A stretch of DNA of 64,000 nucleotides from Bacillota bacterium (GTDB taxonomy: Bacteria > Bacillota > Bacilli > Bacillales_A > Planococcaceae). The DNA is taken from NCBI GenBank assembly GCA_023405135.1, contig JAEXYZ010000047.1:5128-69127 (forward strand), read 5' to 3'. The notes beneath the pieces were generated by a model that made no database searches, had not been told where the DNA came from, and saw only the letters and a program-made list of their open reading frames with translations. Positions 17,240 to 25,391 of the stretch are shown one piece after another. The position numbers were made by a program, and so were the translations under genes. The first letter of the stretch is position 1, and the number at the start of each line of letters is the position of its first letter.

Positions 17240-18547
17240 TCACAGTTCTTCAAATTTTTGTTTCCAGCCCTTGAATAGTAATCTGAATTCATTTATACCT
17301 GTGTCACGGCCCTTAGCGATAAATTGCTGAATTACTTTACCTTGTGGATGTGTGTCGTTTGGATCATGCCAAAGAAATTCAACAACGTCAGCATCTTGTT
17401 CGATGGCCCCGGATTCTTTCAAATGGGAAAGCATCGGCTTTTTGTATGTTTCGCTATCACGGGTCATCTGTGAAAGCATCATAAAGCAACAATTCATTTG
17501 TCTAGCAATATCTTTTGCAGCTTTTGTTACGTTCCCAATGGCTTGTGAACGTGTTTCACTTTTTTTCTGTGGAATGTTCATGATTTGCAAATAGTCAACT
17601 GCAATCATGGCAATTTTCCCGTGTTTTCTCTTCATTCTTCTTGCATCTGCTCGTATTTCGTCGATAGAAACATTACTTCTGTCATCGATATAAATAGGCA
17701 AACTCTCTAACATTTCCCAGTTATATTCGATTAAGTCCATATCATCTTTAGTTAATTTTTTGTGCTTAATTCTCGGATAAGGAATACCGGTAAGATTGGC
17801 CATCATTCTGTCATATAATTGATTTCTGTCCATTTCTTGCGAGTAGATCATAACTAACCCTTGTTTTTGTAATGCTACTCCTAGCACTCTCTGTAATAAC
17901 ATTGCCGTCTTACCAACAGACGGACGACCAGCCGATACAAAAAGCCATCCACGCCATACACCATGTGCCCAATCGTCGAATTTCTTGAATCCAGTTGGTA
18001 TGAATTCAGCTTTCTTTTTTAGATATTCAAAATAATTTTCGCGAGTTTGTTCAACAGCTAACATTTTACTATTATCAACCGGTCTGATTTCTGCAACTAA
18101 TTCTTCGACACGCGAGAAGAATTCTTCATCAGATTCATAATCTTCGCGGTTCATTCCAGTTAATATATGACCTGTATTTCTCACACGTCTTTCTAATGCA
18201 CTAGACCGAACAATCTTTGCATAATGCACCGCATTGGCTGCTGTTGGACAAGAATTAGCTAATTCTGCCAGATAAGTCATATTTACTTCGCCTATTTTGT
18301 TGTGCTTCAAATACATTTCAGCAACCGTTACAACATCGACCGGCTCATTCCTTTTGTCCAACCATTTCATTACTTTGTAGATTTGTTGATGTTTCGGAAC
18401 AATAAAATCTCGGTCTTCCAAAAATGAAATGTCATCAAGGACACTTGATTCTAAGAAAACTGCACCAAGCACAGATTGTTCAGCCTGTATTACTAATGGA
18501 TCTATAAACTCTTCTCTAAGTTCACCATTTAAAGTCATCTGGATCAC
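17240..18547 (-). CDS. dnaB: Replicative DNA helicase, DnaB family
   Basis: 435 residues. The N-terminal domain matches DnaB (EQSVLGAVFL, then HQQIYKVM). The RecA-like ATPase has Walker A SAGRPSVGKT (about 205-214), Walker B IAMIAVDYLQI and the DnaB-specific SQMTRDSE and ESGAIEQDADVV. It is the hexameric fork helicase of the phage. It overlaps the upstream initiator gene by 26 bp, so the two are likely translated together. A Phage_rep_O-type loader plus helicase suggests theta-type initiation within the early region. Confidence 0.93.
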   Translation of the reverse strand: MIQMTLNGELREEFIDPLVIQAEQSVLGAVFLESSVLDDISFLEDRDFIVPKHQQIYKVMKWLDKRNEPVDVVTVAEMYLKHNKIGEVNMTYLAELANSCPTAANAVHYAKIVRSSALERRVRNTGHILTGMNREDYESDEEFFSRVEELVAEIRPVDNSKMLAVEQTRENYFEYLKKKAEFIPTGFKKFDDWAHGVWRGWLFVSAGRPSVGKTAMLLQRVLGVALQKQGLVMIYSQEMDRNQLYDRMMANLTGIPYPRIKHKKLTKDDMDLIEYNWEMLESLPIYIDDRSNVSIDEIRADARRMKRKHGKIAMIAVDYLQIMNIPQKKSETRSQAIGNVTKAAKDIARQMNCCFMMLSQMTRDSETYKKPMLSHLKESGAIEQDADVVEFLWHDPNDTHPQGKVIQQFIAKGRDTGINEFRLLFKGWKQKFEEL

Positions 18548-19334
18548 GACCTTCTGCTATCCAACGTTGTAGTGCAATTTCACGGTCTCTTGTATCATTA
18601 AATTGTTGTTGTGGTTTGTGATACTGATTTTTCTTAGTTTTTTCAGCGTTCATTTTGATAGCCAATTCAGCAAACTTCTCTCGCAGTTTTTTAGCGCTCA
18701 AAACATTCGTTTTCCAGAAATCATGCTGCGTAACCCAATCCATAACATCTTTGGCCAAACGTTTGTCAACTTTATCGATTTCAATCAGTTTCCGCATATC
18801 ATCTGCCCATGTTTGTAAGTTGGATTTTCTGATGAGATGTTCGATACCTGCATCTTTTGCAACTGCAGCAACTTTGTCGTAGAAGTAAATTGCCATCTTA
18901 TAGTAAGTGTTGTTTTCGTCATAAACTCGTTTTTTAGAATTTGATTTTTTCTCAAGTTTTTCAGTAGATTCTTCCGCTATTTCCTGTGCAGCTTGCTCTG
19001 CTTTTTCTGCTGTTTTTGATTTATTTAACCATTCAGAATAATTTTTGTTGAAAGCCAATATTTTCGACCCCCTTTTACCAGTTCCAACCACATTGATGAT
19101 TTTTCTTTCAATTAGTGTCTCTAGCTCTCTAGCAACTTGGGTTTTTGATCCGTTTATATATGTTGCTAGTTGACTGTACGACATTTCGTATTCTTTACGC
19201 TGAAATCCATAAGTGAATCGCCAAATGGCTAACAATATTCTGAATTGAGTTCCATTCAGATCTGCCTTCATGATTTCCATTAGGATTTCATTCGCTATGC
19301 GTGTGTAGCCTTTTTCTAATTGAGGATTTGCCAT
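18522..19334 (-). CDS. Phage replication initiator (Phage_rep_O-like)
   Basis: 270 residues. Residues 5-95 match the winged-helix domain of lambda-O-type proteins (EKGYTRIANEILMEIMKADL, then SQLATYINGSKTQVARELETL). A charged linker and a helical C-terminal domain follow. It should bind the phage origin and recruit the DnaB-like helicase encoded directly downstream. The origin is often inside such a gene; I saw no clear iterons here. Confidence 0.8.
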   Translation of the reverse strand: MANPQLEKGYTRIANEILMEIMKADLNGTQFRILLAIWRFTYGFQRKEYEMSYSQLATYINGSKTQVARELETLIERKIINVVGTGKRGSKILAFNKNYSEWLNKSKTAEKAEQAAQEIAEESTEKLEKKSNSKKRVYDENNTYYKMAIYFYDKVAAVAKDAGIEHLIRKSNLQTWADDMRKLIEIDKVDKRLAKDVMDWVTQHDFWKTNVLSAKKLREKFAELAIKMNAEKTKKNQYHKPQQQFNDTRDREIALQRWIAEGRDPDDFKW

Positions 19335-19348
19335 AGGCGTTCATCCAA

Positions 19349-19687
19349 TCAATTTTTTGAGAGAAAAAACTGTGTCAGCCTTTCAGCAAACAGTTCAATG
19401 TCTTTTTCTTCGTTTTCAACATAAGGTTTGTCTAACCAATCTCTAATCATGTTTTTCAAAACATCCATTTTATCTAATGAATAACCGTAAACTAATGCAT
19501 GGAGATATTTTGTTGGATAGTTAATAGCGAACTCTCTTAAAACTTTCACTTCATCCGATTGTCCGTTTGCATTATTGAAAATACTTAGAAATAGTAAGTT
19601 GATTTCATCTTTATTGGCCATATTGCTTAATCTTACTTTTAAACTTTCAAACGCTTGATAGACTTCCTGGTTAACTAGCACCGTCAT
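19349..19687 (-). CDS. Hypothetical early phage protein
   Basis: 112 residues, acidic, mostly helical. A segment INYPTKYLHALVYGYSLDK weakly recalls the C-terminal region of DUF1642 phage proteins, but this is not secure. Its start abuts the MBL-fold gene (stop and start one base apart), and the replication initiator follows after 14 bp. Confidence 0.6.
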   Translation of the reverse strand: MTVLVNQEVYQAFESLKVRLSNMANKDEINLLFLSIFNNANGQSDEVKVLREFAINYPTKYLHALVYGYSLDKMDVLKNMIRDWLDKPYVENEEKDIELFAERLTQFFLSKN

Positions 19688-20422
19688 CTAAATCACCTCG
19701 ATTTCGTAATGTTCTCTTGGTTTAAAACCTTTTTTAAGTAAAGCACTTTGAACTGTCATTAATGCGAGTGCTGGCATGTTGTTTTTGCTCGATAAGTGAG
19801 TGAGATAAATCTTTTCACCTTTCCCACGTACTAATTGAGCAAGTGCATCTGCTGTTTGTTGGTTCGATAAATGCCCGTTATTTGATAGAATCCTAGCCTT
19901 TACACTGTCCGGATAATCAGATGCTTCAACCATTTTTGGATCATGATTTGCTTCGATGATGTAAATATCACTGTTGTCCATTGCTTCAATCATGGATTCA
20001 TCTACATGTCCTGTGTCCAGGCAGACAGAAACTTTTTTATCACCGTCTTTTATGGTGTAACCAACTGGATCATAAGCATCGTGGTGAGTTCTAAACGATT
20101 TTACTGTGAATTCTCCGACTTTAAATTCATTGCCGGCGTTAATATTCCATGAGTTTTTTACACCTTCAATTGACCGCCATTCTTCTCTGCCAGCCATAAC
20201 TGGAATCAGATATTTATTGGCAAGAGGTAAGCCTTTAATATGATCCACGTGTGCATGTGTTATTAGAATGGCATTTATCTTATCCGGTCGTATTCCAACG
20301 TCCAACAAACGTTTCTCAATTTTCGTTTTGGCTATTCCGGCATCCACTAGAATGATAGATTCGCCGGACCGAACGGCGATGCAATTACCGCTCGATCCAG
20401 AAGCTAAGATGTCAACTTTCAT
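19688..20422 (-). CDS. Phage MBL-fold nuclease-like protein (YycJ/WalJ type)
   Basis: 244 residues starting with ASGSSGNC, as in the YycJ/WalJ group of 5'-3' exonucleases, with the metal motif HAHVDH (H56, H58, D60, H61) and later SNNGHLSNQQT and LTHLS. It lies two genes downstream of recT, where an exonuclease partner is expected. I infer that it resects ends for RecT annealing; this is not shown. Confidence 0.75.
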   Translation of the reverse strand: MKVDILASGSSGNCIAVRSGESIILVDAGIAKTKIEKRLLDVGIRPDKINAILITHAHVDHIKGLPLANKYLIPVMAGREEWRSIEGVKNSWNINAGNEFKVGEFTVKSFRTHHDAYDPVGYTIKDGDKKVSVCLDTGHVDESMIEAMDNSDIYIIEANHDPKMVEASDYPDSVKARILSNNGHLSNQQTADALAQLVRGKGEKIYLTHLSSKNNMPALALMTVQSALLKKGFKPREHYEIEVI

Positions 20423-20916
20423 GGTGAAACACCACTTGCTACACGCAGTGCGTAATAAATCTTTTCTAATTTGCTTTCAAGGGATTTTGCATTAACATTC
20501 ATTTGATGAAGTTCTTTTTCTAATTTCCATTTATGGATAATCATTAACAGAAGTGGATCATCAATTTTTTTGAAACATTTTTCATCCCACCATCCAGAAG
20601 AACCTCCAACAGTTACTTCACTGGTTTTTTTATCAATACCAACGTAATTTATGAAATAAATCCACCCTCTGTCTTCCGAGTAACTACGCGAATTTATTTG
20701 TACAACCGATTTATTTTTTTCGTCTTTTTCATACCTGCAGTCGTACACAAATTCTCCAACTTCAAATTTTGGCTGTTCAAGTGCGCCGTCAATACATTGT
20801 TCTAACGTATCGACTTCATCTATAATATTTCGCTTAAAATCTTCATTTAACGAATCTTCATCATAGATTAACTCTTTAATACGAGCGATTATTTCACGTG
20901 CAATTTTTTCATCCAT
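20419..20916 (-). CDS. Hypothetical early phage protein
   Basis: 165 residues, not recognised. Helical N-terminal (about 1-45) and C-terminal (about 125-160) segments flank a beta-rich middle with FEVGEFVYDCRYEKDEKN and SSGWWDEKCFKK. It overlaps the MBL gene by 4 bp and follows recT by 10 bp, so it may serve the recombination module. Confidence 0.6.
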   Translation of the reverse strand: MDEKIAREIIARIKELIYDEDSLNEDFKRNIIDEVDTLEQCIDGALEQPKFEVGEFVYDCRYEKDEKNKSVVQINSRSYSEDRGWIYFINYVGIDKKTSEVTVGGSSGWWDEKCFKKIDDPLLLMIIHKWKLEKELHQMNVNAKSLESKLEKIYYALRVASGVSP

Positions 20917-20926
20917 TCAATTCACC

Positions 20927-21799
20927 TCACTCTAAAGAATCTCCATCAATTACTTGTGCAGCTTGCATTTCGATGTGCATGTCCAAAAGTTCATTCAATC
21001 CAATGTAATCCGCTAAAGTTCCACTGAAATTCGGAACATGTTTTTGTAAATAAGCTGTTTGTTCTTCCGTTGGAATACCTAGTGATTTGAATTTGTGTGA
21101 AATTTCTTTTCGTAACTTCTTAATTTGTTCTTCTTCACTGCTTTCTTCCGGTTGTTGTGGCGCATCAATAATTTCTTGTTGTGGAGTAATATCTATTCGT
21201 TGAGGTTTATATTCTGGAATATCAGCATTTGTAGCTTTGTTTTCTTCATCTTCCGTATACATAGCTCCAAGCGTTTGAGGGAATGCTTCACGAAGTGCAT
21301 TCACGATAGCAACTTTACGGATCATGTTCATCGGTTGTTCTTTCCAAGTGGATTGCTTTTTATTAAATTCATCGAACGCAACTTTCACTTCAATTGGTTT
21401 GTCGCGGTCAGCTCGATAAACCCTACACCATCCACCAACAAGTTCCGCATTACGCGGTTTAATGGCCCCAACAACTTCTTTCAATTCACCATCGATTTCA
21501 TAAATGATGCCAGCTTCAAATCCTAAATATTCTTCATGCTGTTCAGCGCGTTTCATAAATGCTTCTTTTGATACAACAATTTGTGCCGGTGAATTTCCGA
21601 ATTTGATAAGATATGCTTCATTAAGAAATGGATTAAGTTTTTGATATTGGCACAAATTCATATACATTAAGAGCTCCTGGTCTGTGATGTTACCACCGCC
21701 ACGAACTAAATAATTCTTAACTGTTTCCGGTTGTAACTCGATTTTTTCTCCTGCGATTTCATAAGTGATTGGTTTAATTGCTAATTGATTGTTTGACAT
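20927..21799 (-). CDS. bet: RecT/Bet-family single-strand annealing protein
   Basis: 290 residues matching phage Bet: DQELLMYMNLCQYQKLNPFLNEAYLIKF near the N-terminus, then VVSKEAFMKRAEQH and NMIRKVAIVNALREAFP. The C-terminal third is acidic and probably flexible (PQQPEESSEEEQ). It promotes annealing of complementary strands during phage recombination. Its neighbours are an SbcC-like ATPase upstream and an MBL-fold nuclease candidate downstream. Confidence 0.92.
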   Translation of the reverse strand: MSNNQLAIKPITYEIAGEKIELQPETVKNYLVRGGGNITDQELLMYMNLCQYQKLNPFLNEAYLIKFGNSPAQIVVSKEAFMKRAEQHEEYLGFEAGIIYEIDGELKEVVGAIKPRNAELVGGWCRVYRADRDKPIEVKVAFDEFNKKQSTWKEQPMNMIRKVAIVNALREAFPQTLGAMYTEDEENKATNADIPEYKPQRIDITPQQEIIDAPQQPEESSEEEQIKKLRKEISHKFKSLGIPTEEQTAYLQKHVPNFSGTLADYIGLNELLDMHIEMQAAQVIDGDSLE

Positions 21800-21800
21800 A

Positions 21801-22052
21801 CTATTTTTCCTCCTTAATCTCTTGAACTCTAAAACTTGTTACATCTGCAGATTTGTAAAATAAGCTGCTGTAGAAGCTGCTTTCGTCTTTTAAGAAACTA
21901 TTTACTTCTAATTCTTTTTGGACCAATTTAGAAACCTCATCGGCAGTCCAATTATCTGGAACTTCGTAATAACGGACGAATTGATCTTGATCTGCACTAT
22001 CTGCAGTCGAATAAACGACATTTGTATAAAAAGTAACTTTAAACTTTTTCAT
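21801..22052 (-). CDS. Hypothetical early phage protein
   Basis: 83 residues, not recognised. Predicted beta-alpha-beta character (MKKFKVTFYTNVVY, then DNWTADEVSKLVQKELE, then VTSFRVQEIKEE). It begins within the end of the 59-aa gene and stops one base before recT, indicating coupling to recT translation. Confidence 0.65.
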   Translation of the reverse strand: MKKFKVTFYTNVVYSTADSADQDQFVRYYEVPDNWTADEVSKLVQKELEVNSFLKDESSFYSSLFYKSADVTSFRVQEIKEEK

Positions 22053-22218
22053 TAAATACAGCCCCTTCCCATTGAGGTATTTTCCTAGTTGTGCCTATTT
22101 CCCGATGGACAAGATGTAATTCTAAAGGAAGATTTTTTGTAACAAGCCAGTTATTTGGATTCAGTCCGCATTTTTTGATGGCCATCTTTTGCCTGCGCGT
22201 TGGACGTTTACCTTTCAT
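22039..22218 (-). CDS. Small basic phage protein (DUF6906-like)
   Basis: 59 residues: MKGKRPTRRQKMAIKKCGL, then NPNNWLVTKNLPLEL, then HREIGTTRKI. This pattern recurs in small proteins of many Bacillales phages; function unknown. Start and stop overlap both neighbours (TAATG upstream, 14 bp downstream). Confidence 0.75.
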   Translation of the reverse strand: MKGKRPTRRQKMAIKKCGLNPNNWLVTKNLPLELHLVHREIGTTRKIPQWEGAVFNEKV

Positions 22219-22304
22219 TAGATATTTCCCACCTCATCTACCAACTCACCGAATTGACTTTTTAACACTTTTTCAATTTCCAACTTCATATCAAAACCCA
22301 TCAT
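22218..22304 (-). CDS. Very small phage ORF between sbcC-like and DUF6906-like genes
   Basis: 28 residues (starts MMGFDMKLEIEKV). It overlaps the ATPase stop and shares TAATG with the next gene, so translational coupling supports it. GGTGAG lies upstream. Function unknown. Confidence 0.5.
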   Translation of the reverse strand: MMGFDMKLEIEKVLKSQFGELVDEVGNI

Positions 22305-23809
22305 TCACTCACCTCAATTTTCAATTTTTGTCCTGCCACAACACGCGAAATAATCAATTGTCCAGATGGCTCTTTGAATCTAGTGATAGATTCGGAGTTA
22401 TCAATAAACACTGGTATAATTAGATCGCTTTGCTTAGATAGCACTTCTCGTAATTCCAAGCCAGCGCGAATTGTTTCTGAAAGTGAAAGTTTACTGTATG
22501 GTTTTCCATCAAGTTCAATTTCAAATGTCGGTTTTAACTCACCATTTTTTTGTTCGTTAAATAGCTTTATAGAAAGAGTTTCAAACAAGGATTGTACTTT
22601 TTCAGCTTGCAATTCCGCTTCTTTGGCTCTGAATGCTTTGACTGAATCGAGAATAAAGATTGATTCATTTAGCGATTGCAGCGTTTCTTGTTCTTCTTTT
22701 TCTGCTTGCTCTAATTGTTTCTTTAAACTTTCAAAACGTTTGTACTTATCAATTTCCCATTCAAGTTGATAAATTTTTTCTTGAATTTCACGTGACTTCT
22801 CAATTTGCTCAGAAATATCTACGAACTCTAGTTGTTCTAGTTGGGCTTCGAGTTCTATACGTTTTTCAACAACCGCGTCAAATTGCTGTTTTATACTGTT
22901 CATTCGTCCTTGTTTTTCTTGTTCAGCAGCTTGAATCGCATCACCTTGAAGTGGCTGTTTACAAACTCGACAAGTATCTGCGATTGCTTCGTCCTTAATT
23001 AATTTGAACTGTTCCTTTAGCTGTTCACGTTCATCAAGCAAAGATTTTATTTGATTTTGCAACTGATTAATTCGAGCATTATTTTCACTTGCTTTATCTG
23101 TTACTCGTTCGATTTCTTCGCGCTGATTCTTAAGTTGTGACAATTCAGCATTTAACGAATCCAGTGGAACATTCGGAGCGTTTTCTTCTAATTGCTCTTT
23201 AAGAGTCTTCGTCCTGCTTTGAGCTGCTATATAATCTTTGTCCTTTTTGTTTTTGTTTTCTTTATGAATCTTTTCGATATCATCAAGCGTATATTTCTTT
23301 AAAAGCTCGCCTAATAATTTGGATTGTTCTTCTGGTAACTCTTTCAACACATCTTTGACATAAGGTGCCGGTACATATTGAAGAATCATTGTTCGTTGTT
23401 TTTCCCAGTGAAGAGACGGGAAGTAATTTGGATTGAACAGAGACATAAACAATTCTTTATCGAACATTTTTTCAATCAGTTCGTTATATTCAGTTGCTTT
23501 CGATGGAACTTCATTGATGTAGTATTTGGCTTTTCCTTTTTTAAGTCCACGGCCAAGTAGTAAATTTTTGCCGTCAATATTTAATAAAAGGGAAACTAAT
23601 GTTTCATCAGATTCATAAGTAATTGGTGTTGGGTCCAACTTGCTACCGAATGGATCTGTGCCGTAAAATAGAAATGTAATAGCTTCTCCAATGGAGCTTT
23701 TTCCTTGAGCATTGTCACCAGTGATTTGTGTTACCTCGCCAAAGTTAACTTGCAAATCATGGTGGCTTTTAAAATTTTTTAAGATTAGTTGTTTAAATGT
23801 GATTTTCAA
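22301..23809 (-). CDS. SbcC/Rad50-like AAA ATPase
   Basis: 502 residues. Walker A GDNAQGKSS (about 32-40) and a long coiled coil are interrupted by a zinc hook CRVC (about 285), with signature SLSE and Walker B IIPVFIDNSE near the end. This is a short SbcC/Rad50/RecN-type SMC ATPase. It starts at TTG behind GGGGGAG. With the MBL-fold protein it could form an end-processing unit feeding RecT; no SbcD-like phosphoesterase is present. Confidence 0.88.
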   Translation of the reverse strand: MKITFKQLILKNFKSHHDLQVNFGEVTQITGDNAQGKSSIGEAITFLFYGTDPFGSKLDPTPITYESDETLVSLLLNIDGKNLLLGRGLKKGKAKYYINEVPSKATEYNELIEKMFDKELFMSLFNPNYFPSLHWEKQRTMILQYVPAPYVKDVLKELPEEQSKLLGELLKKYTLDDIEKIHKENKNKKDKDYIAAQSRTKTLKEQLEENAPNVPLDSLNAELSQLKNQREEIERVTDKASENNARINQLQNQIKSLLDEREQLKEQFKLIKDEAIADTCRVCKQPLQGDAIQAAEQEKQGRMNSIKQQFDAVVEKRIELEAQLEQLEFVDISEQIEKSREIQEKIYQLEWEIDKYKRFESLKKQLEQAEKEEQETLQSLNESIFILDSVKAFRAKEAELQAEKVQSLFETLSIKLFNEQKNGELKPTFEIELDGKPYSKLSLSETIRAGLELREVLSKQSDLIIPVFIDNSESITRFKEPSGQLIISRVVAGQKLKIEVSE

Positions 23810-23811
23810 AT

Positions 23812-23907
23812 TTACTCCCCCTTTAGAATCTTCTTACACCAATCAATTTTGACTCCTTGCGATTGAAGTTCTTTGATTAAGTGATTCAGCATTTCTTTTT
23901 TAGTCAA
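23812..23907 (-). CDS. Very small phage protein
   Basis: 31 residues from a TTG start (TKKEMLNHLIKELQ, ending KKILKGE) with AGAGGTG upstream. Its end provides the ribosome-binding site of the ATPase gene, so it may be a leader coupling translation. Function unknown. Confidence 0.5.
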   Translation of the reverse strand: MTKKEMLNHLIKELQSQGVKIDWCKKILKGE

Positions 23908-23918
23908 CGAATTCACCT

Positions 23919-24110
23919 CTATTCATCATCATCTAATTTGACTAATTCTAAGTAATTCCTAGGTTTCTTCCGTTTCGCAATTCTACGTTGATAAGTTGGA
24001 GTTAAATAAAACTTAATAGTATTTAATTGCACTCCTCTAGCAACTGCGATTTCCTCAAGTGTGCCAATCATCAACAACTCCTCTCCTTTATAAAGTGCAT
24101 ATTCTTCCAT
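23919..24110 (-). CDS. Conserved-looking small phage protein
   Basis: 63 residues (starts MEEYALYKGEELL, then GTLEEIAVARGVQLNT, ends LELVKLDDDE). It is short and acidic at the end, with an HTH-like middle segment (EEIAVARGVQLNTIKFYL) that may bind DNA. Early gene with GGGGGTGAATCA before the start. Confidence 0.65.
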   Translation of the reverse strand: MEEYALYKGEELLMIGTLEEIAVARGVQLNTIKFYLTPTYQRRIAKRKKPRNYLELVKLDDDE

Positions 24111-24123
24111 TGATTCACCCCCT

Positions 24124-24243
24124 TTAAATACTCAACCAAGTAATTATTAGAATGATAGTGATAGCTGCATAAACCCCATAGAACCAAATAATATCCGACC
24201 AATGATATTCATCCGTCAAAAAATATTCGGTGATTTTTTTCAT
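24124..24243 (-). CDS. Small single-span membrane protein
   Basis: 39 residues with one hydrophobic helix (IIWFYGVYAAITIILIITWL). GAGGAGG lies before its ATG and it overlaps the Cro-like gene by 4 bp. Function unknown; tiny membrane proteins at this position sometimes act in exclusion or early takeover. Confidence 0.6.
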   Translation of the reverse strand: MKKITEYFLTDEYHWSDIIWFYGVYAAITIILIITWLSI

Positions 24244-24488
24244 TTATCTACCTCCTCTACAAAAAAGAATCTTTCGAATTTTTCACCCTTGAATGTATTT
24301 AAAATTCCAGCAATTAACTTTGGTCCAGGTTGGTTATATTTAGGGTGACTTGGTTTCAATTTAGCTCTCCAAATTTGAGTTGTAGATACTCCAATTAATT
24401 CAGCCAATTCCTTATCAGATTTAATGTCAGCATCAATTTGTGCCTTCATAAGTTCTTTTACATTCAAACGTATAGTTGCTTCTTTCAT
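24240..24488 (-). CDS. Cro-like early regulator
   Basis: 82 residues with a helix-turn-helix (SDKELAELIGVSTTQIWRAK). It is the first gene of the early operon and divergent from the CI-like repressor, with operators between them. Start 24488 (MKEATIRL) has AAAGGTGG upstream; a longer start at 24512 would run into the promoter. It probably represses the lysogeny promoter during lytic growth. Confidence 0.75.
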   Translation of the reverse strand: MKEATIRLNVKELMKAQIDADIKSDKELAELIGVSTTQIWRAKLKPSHPKYNQPGPKLIAGILNTFKGEKFERFFFVEEVDK

Positions 24489-24517
24489 GTATAACACCAC
24501 CTTTACGCACATAGAAT

Positions 24518-24616
24518 ATACGTATAATACGTATATAATTACGTTTGGTAATTAAAAAATAACACGTAATTATATACGTGTCAAATGTTTTAAGTAAATA
24601 ATTGCGTATACGTAAA
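24518..24616. promoter_or_regulatory. CI/Cro operator region with ACGTA half-sites
   Basis: Four dyads built on ACGTA/TACGT lie between the divergent regulators: 24519-24533, 24529-24544, 24564-24579 and about 24603-24613. The second and third are exact reverse complements (16 bp). They flank the divergent promoter region, as expected for a lysogeny switch. Confidence 0.75.
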
Positions 24617-24681
24617 TAAATAGGTATAATCATTATTGTGTTTGATTAAAGTGAATGAAACATAGGAGGATGGATAGTTTT

Positions 24682-25161
24682 ATGGAAATTAGAGATCAAT
24701 TCGGGGATTTTCTACGGAAACTAAGAAAAGCAAGGGGATATAAAGCTCAAAAAGATTTCGCAGATGTAACTGGTATTAGTCAAGCTAGCATATCTAGGAT
24801 AGAGAATAACACTCAAAAACCTGAGCCAGATACGTTGAAGGTTTTTTCTAAAGTATTAAATTACCCATATGCTGATTTGATGGTAAAAGCGGGATATTGG
24901 GATGAAGATGATGCTCTTGGTGAGGATATTGAAGATGCACCTAAAAATAAAGGAAATTTAGTATACGATGTTCTTGAGCAAGAACGTAATAGACAATTAA
25001 CGGTAAAAAAACCAGCAAACTATTTTATCAAATCTTTAGATTTAAATGATGATGATCTTCTTGAAAAATTTGAACTAATGTTAGATGGTAAACCTTTAAC
25101 GAAGGAGGAAGCGAAGGGAGTTATTGCTTACCTTCGTTCTTTACGGGAGTTGCAACAATAA
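24682..25161 (+). CDS. CI-like XRE-family prophage repressor
   Basis: 159 residues. The N-terminal HTH (RKARGYKAQKDFADVTG, then ISQASISRIENNTQKP) is followed by an acidic linker and a helical C-terminal part. There is no S24 peptidase domain, so RecA-stimulated self-cleavage is not expected and induction must use another route. Start 24682 is used; AGGAGG at 24664-24669 is somewhat far, and in-frame ATGs at 24670 and 24655 are alternatives. It is the only plus-strand gene in the early region and keeps the lytic operon off. Confidence 0.85.
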   Translation: MEIRDQFGDFLRKLRKARGYKAQKDFADVTGISQASISRIENNTQKPEPDTLKVFSKVLNYPYADLMVKAGYWDEDDALGEDIEDAPKNKGNLVYDVLEQERNRQLTVKKPANYFIKSLDLNDDDLLEKFELMLDGKPLTKEEAKGVIAYLRSLRELQQ

Positions 25162-25231
25162 TTTCTTTTATTTTTTCTATGTCGATATTTAAAATTTTAA
25201 CAACTTCCTCAAGAGATACAGATACTTTCAC
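25121..25231 (-). CDS. Small ORF convergent with and overlapping the repressor gene
   Basis: 36 residues (GTG start; KVSVSLEEVVKILNI, ending KNEGKQ) with GAAGGGAG upstream. Its last 41 bases are antisense to the end of the CI-like gene. Transcription from this side could interfere with repressor mRNA. Support is limited to the ribosome-binding site and open frame. Confidence 0.4.
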   Translation of the reverse strand: MKVSVSLEEVVKILNIDIEKIKEIIVATPVKNEGKQ

Positions 25232-25255
25232 AAATAATACTCCCTTCACTATGAC

Positions 25256-25283
25256 ACACATTCAAAATGAATGTGTTTTTTTA
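25256..25283 (+). terminator. Terminator of the CI-like gene
   Basis: A 9-bp perfect stem (25256-25264, 25268-25276) with loop AAA and a seven-T tail. Confidence 0.85.
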
Positions 25284-25366
25284 TTTTAATGTATAATCCA
25301 TTTTATACGAACATCTGTTTGTTTTCAACAATTATTTTCTTTATTGCAAAAATTTTGAAATGATAA

Positions 25367-25391
25367 AAGCCACTCATTAATTGAGTGGCTT
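25367..25391. terminator. Terminator after the lipoprotein gene
   Basis: A 10-bp perfect stem AAGCCACTCA/TGAGTGGCTT overlapping the lipoprotein stop codon, with A/T runs outside. Confidence 0.7.

Noticed and set aside
22091..22998. Plus-strand open frames opposite the SbcC-like gene
   Set aside because: Antisense shadows rich in Ser, Phe and Cys with no start signals.
24433..24633. Minus-strand frame running through the CI/Cro operators
   Set aside because: It covers the operator and promoter region and has no ribosome-binding site.
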